From JBKQHQ01 sp052148715 (lineage in GTDB: Bacteria > Pseudomonadota > Alphaproteobacteria > Rhizobiales > Xanthobacteraceae), in contig JBKQHQ010000168.1 of NCBI GenBank assembly GCA_052148715.1, positions 1 to 16,616 on the forward strand: a stretch of 16,616 bases of DNA, written 5' to 3'. The position numbers and the translations under genes are program-made. The notes below the pieces were generated by a model. It made no database searches. It worked only from the letters and a program-made list of their open reading frames with translations, and was not told where the DNA came from. Positions 6,682-13,686 of the stretch are shown here, in pieces. Each line of letters begins with the position of its first letter. Position 1 is the stretch's first letter.

Positions 6682-8172
6682 CTACCACGCACGTGTCGGC
6701 AATGACGCGGCGGCGAGGGAGCTCGAAGCCGGCGCGTTTGTCGCAGTCTCGACCCCCGGAATATGTTGGTCGAGCCTGACGAGAATATCCTTCACCGGGC
6801 TGTCGACCCAAGCATGGGTCACGAAATCCCGATGCGAGATGGCGCCGGCAGACAGAAACGTAACCGTACCGGGCAAGTGACTGGACCGCAGTTGGGAACT
6901 GTATGGCACCGACTTATTGCTCAGCATGTGCTCAAGTTCGAGGTTGCGCAATCGATTGTGCGGCGTGTAGGAGCTAATGAAAAAGGTCGATCGATTGTTT
7001 GCTATCCAGTTCGCAAACGTCGGCATTCCCGCGTAAAGAGCATCGAGCAGGACGAGCCCACGCAACCGCGAGCTTACACCCCCCCGTTCCAATATCGACA
7101 GCGTCGGCCCGAAACCTCCGCTATAAGCCACAATGACGATCGGCATATTCCGAAAGGCCTGCACGGTACGCGGATCGCCCTGCAGCCGCGCGAGTTGCTC
7201 GGCGGCCTCGTCGACAAATCGTTTGAATCCTCCTGGCTCCCAGAATTTTCCGGCGCTCGAATCGGCCGCGTTGACGGCGAACTGCGGCGCGACCAACACC
7301 GCGTTGGCGCCCGACGCCGAAATCTGCGCCGGCAGCTGTTGCCGGTCGCGGACGTCACGGGCCAGATTGGCGCCGTGGCCGTGGAAAAATACGATCATCA
7401 CGCCGGGCCGATTCGCGTCGAACCCCGGTGGAATGTGCAGGAGCACCCGGCGATCATTGAACGTCTCCGACTCCCAGAGGGTGCGCCCGTGGGAATCGGT
7501 ATGCCCGCGATGTCCCGACGATCCGATATCGAGAAACTCTCTGTTCGAGTTAGGGACCTTGCCGTGATAAGGGAACGGTGCGGCTTCGAACCCGATCAGA
7601 GCCGTCTTTACGTCGCGATTGAGCGGGATCCGCGGGTGAAGCGGCTCGGGGGCGGTGCGGGGGAGGCTCGATGTTACGTCCCCCTCCGGTACGGCGAGGC
7701 GGGCGAGCAACAAAGTCCTACCCCTTTTGGCCCAATCGTCCGTTGCACTTATCCCAACGGACTCACGCCCAAAATCATCCCACCTTTTGGCCACAATGCT
7801 TGCGGGGAAATCGGCATCGCCGACCACTTGGCTTGAGACGCCACCGGCAGTGACAGCACGCGCACCGCTGAACGCCCCGGCTGCGCCCTTTCCGTCGGTT
7901 ACGCCCGGGGGCGACAATGCCTCGATTCCCGAGCTGGCGGTAGCAAGGGTCGAGATCGACCTGCCGATCATCCAAGTGCTGCTGGCCGCGACAAGCAAGC
8001 CCGCGGAAACCAGCAGCGCCTTGCGCCACAGCTTATTCTTGCGAAGTGCCGCCGACCATTCGGCTTCAAATCGAATAAAGCTATGGCCGAAATAGCTAAC
8101 GGCGCGCTGAACCCGGACGGTTACGCGCTCAAGCCAACGTTGCGGCCCCGAGGGTCGGTCCCTACGCTTCAC
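6682..8172 (-). CDS. Membrane-anchored alpha/beta-hydrolase-like protein
   Basis: From the GTG at 8172 (GGGGAA about nine bases before it) the protein has 496 residues; an ATG at 8205 would give 507 but has no ribosome binding site. A basic cytoplasmic N-terminus of about 50 residues precedes one hydrophobic segment (about 51-71, ALLVSAGLLVAASSTWMIG), then a low-complexity Ala/Gly/Ser stretch, so the catalytic part should face the periplasm. The C-terminal half reads as an alpha/beta hydrolase: VLLHIPPGFD, MIVFFHGHGAN (oxyanion-hole HG region, about 262-269), IVAYSGGFGPT with likely nucleophile Ser351, LVLLDALYAG with Asp377 as a possible acid, and SHRDFVTHAWV with His447 or His453 as the base. 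The nucleophile elbow reads YSGG rather than strict GxSxG. The substrate is unknown; an esterase or peptidase are both possible. It converges with UdgX. Exact start uncertain. Confidence 0.78.
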   Translation of the reverse strand: MKRRDRPSGPQRWLERVTVRVQRAVSYFGHSFIRFEAEWSAALRKNKLWRKALLVSAGLLVAASSTWMIGRSISTLATASSGIEALSPPGVTDGKGAAGAFSGARAVTAGGVSSQVVGDADFPASIVAKRWDDFGRESVGISATDDWAKRGRTLLLARLAVPEGDVTSSLPRTAPEPLHPRIPLNRDVKTALIGFEAAPFPYHGKVPNSNREFLDIGSSGHRGHTDSHGRTLWESETFNDRRVLLHIPPGFDANRPGVMIVFFHGHGANLARDVRDRQQLPAQISASGANAVLVAPQFAVNAADSSAGKFWEPGGFKRFVDEAAEQLARLQGDPRTVQAFRNMPIVIVAYSGGFGPTLSILERGGVSSRLRGLVLLDALYAGMPTFANWIANNRSTFFISSYTPHNRLRNLELEHMLSNKSVPYSSQLRSSHLPGTVTFLSAGAISHRDFVTHAWVDSPVKDILVRLDQHIPGVETATNAPASSSLAAASLPTRAW

Positions 8173-8303
8173 TACTACATTTTCCCCACACCACCCACGC
8201 GGCATGGACGAGAACTGTGTCCCTATTTTGGTGAGCAGCTCGCCGGCCTAGGCGCGGAACGAATCGTGAAACTACGGCTAATGTTACCCGGCGAAATTAA
8301 ATT

Positions 8304-8328
8304 TCCGGTTCGAACGCCCGGAACTGGA
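8304..8328 (-). terminator. Possible terminator hairpin after the exported unknown protein gene
   Basis: Read on the minus strand, an eight-base stem with one G-T wobble (arms CCAGTTC and GAACCGG plus an outer A-T pair) encloses a nine-base loop and is followed by an A/T-rich stretch (AAATTTAATTT). It lies 33 bases beyond the stop of the 8361-9467 gene. The U-rich side is interrupted, so termination strength is doubtful. Confidence 0.35.
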
Positions 8329-8360
8329 TTTTGCCCAATCTTCCAATGGCCGCCACTTAC

Positions 8361-9467
8361 CTAGTTCGGTTTGGCTCCATCGATCTTTTCCGCAAGAAGC
8401 AGATTTGTTTCATTGATCTGTCGGCGGTACCCGATGCCGAAGTCGAGCGGAATCGGCTTGTCCTTGCGGTAGAGATCTGCCATCTGCGGCTGATACGTGT
8501 TGGGGAAGATCGACAACGGCATAACGTAGTGGCCGAACGGCTGCAGCTGCCATTTTTTGCGGTCGAAATAGCTTACCGGAACGCCGGTATCGTCCTGCAG
8601 GATGGTCGCGCTGTGATCCAATAGAAAGTTGCGCACCGTCGAAAAACTGGAGGCGTGCATCAGGTATGACGTGCTCTTCAGAAAGCTGTCGGCGCTCCCG
8701 AGCTTGTCGCAGAAGGCCAGGAAACCGCTGCTCTTCACGCCATCGTTGGCGAGATTGGTGTTGAAGTAATACAGCGTCTGCCGCCGCCCCTCGTCGCCGG
8801 AAAAGACGATCTTCACGCCCTTTGCGGCGGCCTTGTCCTTGGGCCCGGTCGGCGCTCTTGGACTGCCGTCATCGGCGAGGTTCACGAAGCTCATCTCTTG
8901 GATGCTCTTGCCTGAGCGTGCCAGCAAGACGTAGATGAGCGGCAGGGCTCCATAGACAGGACCGGCGTCCAACTGGCTCTTCATCTGCTGCGTGATGAAG
9001 AAGCTGAACGAGAGCAGCGAATTCAGCGAGATCTCGAGATTTTGCAATGTCTGCAGCACGGCACCCCGCGGAAGGGCCGTCAGCTCGGGAATCTCGCCGA
9101 CGGGCTCCAGGGCGCTCAACACATAGTTCGACGCCTTCGGGAAGAAGGCGACGGCGTGCAGCGCATCGGGACCGCTAAACATGTACAACATCGTGTCGTG
9201 CGTCGTGTTCAGCCGCGTCTTTGAAAATTCGCGGATCTTGGAAAGGTGCGTCTTCTCCTCTTGTCCGAACATAGAATTGAAATGATTCGCATGTCGTTCC
9301 CAGCTCGGATCCTTGGCGAGTGCCGCAAGCGGCGAACCCGCCTCGGGCCGCAGTCCGGCCAGAAATCGCGCGGTGTCGTTGGGTGTGGCGATCTCCGCGC
9401 TGCCCGCCGGCACGATCGATAGCGCCAATAGACCAGCGAGGAGAGCAGAAAATCTCGCTTGCCTCAT
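8361..9467 (-). CDS. Exported protein of unknown function
   Basis: A 368-residue protein. The ATG at 9467 is chosen because GAAGGG lies seven bases upstream and it opens a typical signal peptide (residues 1-24, AGLLALSIVPAGSA|E). No enzyme motif is recognised. Notable parts are MFSGPDALHAVAFFPKASNY (96-115) followed by LEPVGEIPEL, a pattern I recall from uncharacterised secreted proteins of other bacteria, then a long central helix region (140-165), a likely beta-rich part around KIVFSGDEGRRQTLYYF, and a C-terminal segment VPVSYFDRKKWQLQPFG. There is one cysteine (Cys253) in the mature part and no lipobox. It begins 16 bp after the stop of the APC permease, so the two are almost certainly co-transcribed. 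A periplasmic role linked to the transported solute is possible but is only context inference. Confidence 0.75.
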   Translation of the reverse strand: MRQARFSALLAGLLALSIVPAGSAEIATPNDTARFLAGLRPEAGSPLAALAKDPSWERHANHFNSMFGQEEKTHLSKIREFSKTRLNTTHDTMLYMFSGPDALHAVAFFPKASNYVLSALEPVGEIPELTALPRGAVLQTLQNLEISLNSLLSFSFFITQQMKSQLDAGPVYGALPLIYVLLARSGKSIQEMSFVNLADDGSPRAPTGPKDKAAAKGVKIVFSGDEGRRQTLYYFNTNLANDGVKSSGFLAFCDKLGSADSFLKSTSYLMHASSFSTVRNFLLDHSATILQDDTGVPVSYFDRKKWQLQPFGHYVMPLSIFPNTYQPQMADLYRKDKPIPLDFGIGYRRQINETNLLLAEKIDGAKPN

Positions 9468-9483
9468 TTTTAGGCCCTTCGCC

Positions 9484-10833
9484 TTATGCCGCGGTTTGCG
9501 ATGTTCTCGAAGACGTGAGCTTCGACAACAGGGCTGATGCGCCATAAATCGCGAGGCCCGCGACCATCAGCGCGAAGCCCGCCAGTGATTGCATCGGCCG
9601 GGTAACGACGAGATAGTACATCATGAACAGCATCACCGCCAAAGAAACAAGCGGCGTTATCGGATAGCCCCAGGCTCGGTACGGCCGCGGAAGCTTGGGA
9701 TGGGTGATACGCATCTTGATCACGCCGAGCACCGTAAGAAACGAACAGAACGTGAGGCTGAATTGGATGAAATCCAAGACCATCTCGAAGCTCTCGGTCA
9801 ACAGCAGCAGGCTCGAGACGACGAGCTGAAATATGATTGCGTTCGCCGGCACGCCGTTGTCCGATTTGCGCGATAGGAAGTGCAATAGCGGCAAGTCCTC
9901 GCCCATTGCCGTCGTGACCCGCGGACCGAGCCATATCATGGCGCTGATGGACGAAACGAGCCCAAGGCAGATCAGGAGGCTGACGACCTGCCCGCCAAGA
10001 GCTCCGAACACGTGATTGCCGGCTATTGTCGCAACATCGAGTTGGCCGGCCATTTCCTGTATCGGGGTTGTGAAGAGGAAAACGGCATTGAGGCCGACAT
10101 AAATCATAATTACGATAGCAGTTCCCACGAACATGGCGCGCGGTAGCGTGCGGTTGGGATCCCGGATTTCCCCAATGATGTAGGTTGCGGCGTTCCAGCC
10201 CATGTAGGAATACATCACGAATACGAGGCTGATGGCGAACGGAGCACTGGTGATGAAGGTGATGTCGATCGCGCTCGGCGCGAATGAAATCGGCTGCCGA
10301 CTTCCCAGCACGAAACCGGCCACGGTGAACGCAACAATCAACAAGAGTTTGATGGCTGTCCAAACGTTCTGGAATACGCTGACCTGCCGGATGCCGCGTA
10401 AATGCATGAGCGAGACCAGCCAAACTAGGGCGAGGCTGAGCAATAGCGGCGGCGCGTTTGGCACGACGGCCTTGAAATAGACACTGAAAGCCATGGCGGC
10501 GAGCGCAATCGGCGCTGCAAATCCGACGGTGGCCGACAGCCAGCCGGCCAAGAAGCCGGCGGCTGGATGATAGATCCGGCTCAGGAAATTGTATTCTCCG
10601 CTCGAGCGCGGAAACATCGAGGCAAGCTCCGCATAGGAGATTGCGCCGCACATGGCCGCGATCCCGCCGATAATCCACAACAGCAGCAGCGAAAACCCGG
10701 AGGTGATGTCCTTCACCTGAAACCCGAGGCTGGTGAAGACGCCAATGCCGACCATGTCGGCCACAACAATCGCCGTTGCGGTCAGACCGGAGATCTTGGA
10801 GACAGGCGTGCCGACCGAAACCGGGATGGTCAT
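9484..10833 (-). CDS. APC superfamily amino acid permease
   Basis: A 449-residue integral membrane protein with about 12 hydrophobic segments, the normal size for the amino acid-polyamine-organocation family of inner-membrane transporters. TM1 holds the unwound-helix motif VADMVGIGVFTSLG (about 24-37), where substrate backbone binding occurs in LeuT-fold carriers. It is followed by GGIAAMCGAISYAELASMFPRSSGEYNFL, split here as GGIAAMCGAISYAELA (TM2) and FPRSSGEYNFL, a strongly conserved APC signature. Further features are FVMYSYMGWNAATYIIGEIRDP, split as MGWNAATYIIGEIRDP (TM6 and its loop), and the C-terminal PRPYRAWGYPITP, typical of LAT/YfnA-like members. The substrate is probably an amino acid but cannot be fixed. 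The ATG at 10833 lacks a clear ribosome binding site. The next gene starts 16 bp downstream. A possible promoter is at 10866-10895. Confidence 0.9.
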   Translation of the reverse strand: MTIPVSVGTPVSKISGLTATAIVVADMVGIGVFTSLGFQVKDITSGFSLLLLWIIGGIAAMCGAISYAELASMFPRSSGEYNFLSRIYHPAAGFLAGWLSATVGFAAPIALAAMAFSVYFKAVVPNAPPLLLSLALVWLVSLMHLRGIRQVSVFQNVWTAIKLLLIVAFTVAGFVLGSRQPISFAPSAIDITFITSAPFAISLVFVMYSYMGWNAATYIIGEIRDPNRTLPRAMFVGTAIVIMIYVGLNAVFLFTTPIQEMAGQLDVATIAGNHVFGALGGQVVSLLICLGLVSSISAMIWLGPRVTTAMGEDLPLLHFLSRKSDNGVPANAIIFQLVVSSLLLLTESFEMVLDFIQFSLTFCSFLTVLGVIKMRITHPKLPRPYRAWGYPITPLVSLAVMLFMMYYLVVTRPMQSLAGFALMVAGLAIYGASALLSKLTSSRTSQTAA

Positions 10834-10865
10834 GTGTAGGAGCTTAAATATCGCCGATACGAGCT

Positions 10866-10895
10866 ATTACACGGTTCGATTCACAAAAAGCGCAA
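10866..10895 (-). promoter_or_regulatory. Possible sigma-70-type promoter for the APC permease gene
   Basis: On the minus strand TTGCGC (10895-10890) and TGTAAT (10871-10866) are separated by 18 bases, ending about 33 bases before the permease start. The -10 matches the consensus at five of six positions and the -35 only at its first three. It is placed correctly for the gene, but is only a visual match. Confidence 0.3.
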
Positions 10896-11236
10896 GGGTC
10901 GTTTACACGTTTCCCTCATAAAGTTTTGCAGGCGCCGCGACGGACACCGATTGACTCCGGCAGGCGCGCCGTTTCGAATCGGTGGCGGCGAAAGGCTGTA
11001 CGCTTGGCGCTGGACGGATACCATCGAATCAATAAGAATGGTTGCGCTGAAATGGCCGCGGTGGCGCTGTTCGCGTTCCCGACACGGCTCCGCCTGCCGG
11101 ACGCCATCCCCCCGGTCCACCTTTGGCCGGCGCAGGGCGCGGCCGCAAGCTTCGTATCTGAAAAAGTTTGGGCGTCGGTGTTGAAACGCACCTATTGCCC
11201 AAACCTTTGCGTAAGCAATCGAATTTGCCTAATTAG
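10896..11236. other. Intergenic stretch without a supported gene
   Basis: This lies between the APC permease promoter region and the end of the L,D-transpeptidase gene. Open frames of up to about 115 codons exist on both strands (the longest is 10926-11273, plus), but none has a ribosome binding site, a recognisable domain or a convincing start, and they overlap each other. I see no tRNA, no T-rich terminator and no long repeat here. A perfect CCTAATTAGG palindrome occurs at 11228-11237. It may be decayed coding sequence. Confidence 0.4.
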
Positions 11237-11258
11237 GTCCCTTCCGAAGGAATGGGAC
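11237..11258 (-). terminator. Hairpin after the L,D-transpeptidase gene, possible terminator
   Basis: Twelve bases past the stop codon, GTCCC and GGGAC plus TTCC and GGAA pair with one bulged base and a three-base loop: nine base pairs, read on the minus strand as GTCCCATTCCTTCGGAAGG then GAC. The following sequence (CTAATTAGGCAAATT) is A/T-rich but has no run of T, so this is a probable transcript-end hairpin and not a textbook terminator. Confidence 0.4.
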
Positions 11259-11269
11259 AGGCTCTCGCC

Positions 11270-12322
11270 CTAGCGCACGTCGCGGCCGGAGGTCGCGGAA
11301 GCCGTGGCGGGGGGCTTGCCGCCGGGCAGCACGACCACCCGGTTGCCCACCTTCACGCGCCCGTACAGGTCCGCGATGTCGTCGTTGGTCAGCCGGATGC
11401 AGCCGGAGGAGACGAACGTGCCGATGGTCGAGGGCTGGTTGGTGCCGTGAATGCGATAGAGCGTGTTGCCGAGGTAAAGCGCGCGGGCACCGAGCGGGTT
11501 GCCCGGTCCGCCCGCCATCACGCGCGGCAAATAGGGCTGACGTTGAATCATCTCATCCGGCGGGTACCAATCGGGCCACTCGGCCATGCGCGCGACGCGC
11601 TCGGTGCCGGTCCAGGTAAAGCCCTCGCGCCCGACGCCGATGCCGTAGCGCAAGGCCTTGCCGCCGCCAAGGACGAGGTAGAGATAGGTGTTCGGCGTGT
11701 CGATGATTATCGTGCCGGCAGGCTCCCGGGTTGGATAATCGACGAGCTGGCGGCGCAGATGCGGCGGCAACTCCTTCGCCTGACCGGCTTCCGGTTGAAC
11801 ATCCGGCGGCAGCGATGCGACCGCCGCTCCGCCCGGCACCGACCCGACCACGGCAGGATCGGAGCCGACGCCGCCAGGCGGGCGCAACGCCCCCTCCGCA
11901 GGCCCGGTCGGCGCGACAGCGCGGTAACCGGGATCAGGGTCGATGCTGAATGACGCGCGCGGCGGGGTGGCCTCAGCGCCCCGAGAGACCGCGCCCGGAG
12001 GAGCCAGTGGGTACGGGTCGGCTTCCGGCGGATACGGGAGCGCGGCCCGGGAACCGGGGTCACCCGGCCGCGCCGAGCCTGGACGTCCCGGCACGCCAGG
12101 CGGCGGGCCGTAGTCGTCGTCCTCCATGATCGCGCCGGGTGGTAGCAAATCTTCCTGATACACCGCAGGCGGAGGCCCGTAGCCGCGCGGGGGCCCATAA
12201 CCGTAAGCAGGCGGAGGGCCGTACGGCGGGTAAGACGGGTAATACTGCGCCGACGCCGGATGCGCGGTCGCGATCACACCCAGCGTGCCCGCGAGCAGCA
12301 CGAGCGAATTGCGCAAAGTCAT
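11270..12322 (-). CDS. L,D-transpeptidase (YkuD domain), exported, proline-rich
   Basis: A 350-residue exported cell-wall enzyme; GAGGGG lies about six bases before the ATG. Residues 1-25 are a signal peptide ending in ASA|Q. Residues 26-200 are low complexity, rich in Pro, Gly and Tyr (YPPYGPPPAYGYGPP), probably a disordered spacer reaching into the wall or outer membrane. Residues about 202-333 form the YkuD domain: IIIDTPNTYLYLVLGG, LRYGIGVG, then the active site RIHGTN (His292) and SSGCIRLTNDD with catalytic Cys308, so the key residues are intact. Such enzymes make 3-3 crosslinks in peptidoglycan or attach proteins to it; in Hyphomicrobiales many paralogues exist and specific roles cannot be told from sequence. 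It is divergent from the MFS gene, with a 145-bp gap. Confidence 0.93.
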   Translation of the reverse strand: MTLRNSLVLLAGTLGVIATAHPASAQYYPSYPPYGPPPAYGYGPPRGYGPPPAVYQEDLLPPGAIMEDDDYGPPPGVPGRPGSARPGDPGSRAALPYPPEADPYPLAPPGAVSRGAEATPPRASFSIDPDPGYRAVAPTGPAEGALRPPGGVGSDPAVVGSVPGGAAVASLPPDVQPEAGQAKELPPHLRRQLVDYPTREPAGTIIIDTPNTYLYLVLGGGKALRYGIGVGREGFTWTGTERVARMAEWPDWYPPDEMIQRQPYLPRVMAGGPGNPLGARALYLGNTLYRIHGTNQPSTIGTFVSSGCIRLTNDDIADLYGRVKVGNRVVVLPGGKPPATASATSGRDVR

Positions 12323-12467
12323 GGTAACCCCTCGGGAGCGATTTGCTTATGGAATCCAGGAAAATCAAGGCACATTCAAGACGATATTGCGGACATGTTA
12401 ATTCGGAATTGCCGAACGCCCGACAATCGTGGCGGCTCGAAGCGTTGCCGGATCAAGGCGTGACCGC

Positions 12468-13637
12468 GTGACCGATCGCGGACCAGTTCCGCCGCGCGAC
12501 GGTTTCGCGCTGCGCTTGGCCTTTCTCTACGCCGCGCTGGCAACGGTGTTCGGAATCCAACTCCCGTTCTTTCCCCTCTGGCTCAAAACCAAAGGGCTTG
12601 ACCCGCAAGCCATCGGGCTCGTGCTCGCGGCACCGATCGTGGTGCGCATCGTCGCGGTTCCGCTCATCAACCGCGCCGTGGATTACTGGGCGGCGCCGCG
12701 CGCCGCGCTGATTGCACTCTCGGCGGCGGCCGCACTGCTGCATGCGGTCGTCGGTCTCGCCTCAAGCTTCGCCGCCATCCTTTTCACCGTGGCTCTCGCC
12801 GCGGTCGCGTTTCAGCCGTGCAGCACGCTGATCGACGCTTACGCCTTGCGGGGACTTGGCCTGCGCAAGCGCCACTACGGTCCGGTGCGCCTGTGGGGCT
12901 CGGCGGCGTTCATCGCGGCCAATCTGGCCAGCGGCCTGCTGCTCGACTTCATGGCGGCGGATCGGCTGATCTGGCTGATCGTCGCGGCCCTATCGGTCAT
13001 GGCGCTCGCCGCGTCCCTCTTGTTGCCGCTCGATCGGCCCGGCGAGCAGGCGGAAATAAGCCGTTCCGGCAAACACCATTGGTCCTCGCCCGGACTTCTG
13101 GCCATCGCACTTGCCGCCGCCATGGTCCAGGCGAGCCATGCCCTCTACTACAATTTCTCCGCCTTGGACTGGACCGCGAAAGGCATCGACAGCCGAACCG
13201 TCGGGCTCCTATGGGCGCTCGGCGTCATATGCGAGATCGCGCTGTTCGCCGTGTCGGGCCGGCTGCGTATCAGCCTGACCACACTCGTCGGCCTCGGCGC
13301 CGCCGGCGCGGCGGTCCGCTGGACCGCCATGGCGTTCGAGCCGCCGCTCGTGCTGTTGCCGCTCCTGCAATGCCTGCACGGCTTGTCGTTCGGCGCCACC
13401 CACCTCGGCGCGGTGCAATGGGTGGCGCGCGCGACCCGCGCCGGTCAGGCCGGCGCGGCGCAAGGCGATTTCGGCACGGTATTGGCGGTAGCGGCCGCGG
13501 CCGCGACGGGCTTTTCCGGCATGCTGTACGACGCGGTCGGCGGTGCTTCCTACCTAGCGATGGCGGGCATGGCGGTGCTTGGCGGCGCGTTCGTTTTCCT
13601 TGCGCATCGGCAGCTCAGGGACGGCGAAATGAGATAG
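12468..13637 (+). CDS. MFS transporter, 3-phenylpropionate/HcaT-like (PPP) family
   Basis: A 389-residue inner-membrane protein with about 12 hydrophobic helices. The GTG at 12468 is chosen, with AAGG about nine bases upstream; a GTG at 12429 adds 13 basic residues and cannot be excluded. N-terminal FLYAALATVFGIQLPFFPLWL and the loop KGLDPQAIGLVLAAP are the typical start of the 3-phenylpropionic acid transporter subfamily. Other marks are RLWGSAAFIAAN in the middle of the N-half and LLQCLHGLSFGATHLGAVQW in the C-half, both conserved in that subfamily (the H-x-L-S-F-G-x-x-H core is clear). The solute is unknown; annotation as a phenylpropionate carrier would go beyond the evidence. It lies 49 bp before the AceE-like gene on the same strand, so co-transcription is possible. 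Confidence 0.87.
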   Translation: MTDRGPVPPRDGFALRLAFLYAALATVFGIQLPFFPLWLKTKGLDPQAIGLVLAAPIVVRIVAVPLINRAVDYWAAPRAALIALSAAAALLHAVVGLASSFAAILFTVALAAVAFQPCSTLIDAYALRGLGLRKRHYGPVRLWGSAAFIAANLASGLLLDFMAADRLIWLIVAALSVMALAASLLLPLDRPGEQAEISRSGKHHWSSPGLLAIALAAAMVQASHALYYNFSALDWTAKGIDSRTVGLLWALGVICEIALFAVSGRLRISLTTLVGLGAAGAAVRWTAMAFEPPLVLLPLLQCLHGLSFGATHLGAVQWVARATRAGQAGAAQGDFGTVLAVAAAAATGFSGMLYDAVGGASYLAMAGMAVLGGAFVFLAHRQLRDGEMR

Positions 13638-13668
13638 TGTCGATGCCGACGAGCTGAAACAATGGTGA

Positions 13669-13681
13669 CTCCGTACCGGAG
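13669..13681 (+). promoter_or_regulatory. Hairpin covering the ribosome binding site of the AceE-like gene
   Basis: CTCCG-TAC-CGGAG is a perfect five-pair hairpin whose 3' arm contains GGAG (13678-13681), the only good ribosome binding site for the start at 13687/13690. If it folds in the mRNA it would lower translation initiation. The loop is only three bases and the stem short, so it may be chance. Confidence 0.3.
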
Positions 13682-13686
13682 CTGTC

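Noticed and set aside
6763..7836. 357-codon plus-strand open frame opposite the hydrolase gene
   Set aside because: Its translation is Arg/Gly/Pro-rich with no domain, while the minus strand shows a coherent hydrolase with a membrane anchor.
9470..10678. Long minus-strand frame overlapping the APC permease
   Set aside because: It is a different frame of the permease gene; the product is His/Arg-rich and not membrane-like.
10926..11273. 115-codon plus-strand open frame in the gap before the L,D-transpeptidase end
   Set aside because: No ribosome binding site, no recognisable domain, and it runs into the 3' end of the transpeptidase gene.
12818..13657. 279-codon plus-strand frame inside the MFS gene
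   Set aside because: Arg/Gly-rich shadow frame; the MFS frame has clear helices and subfamily motifs.
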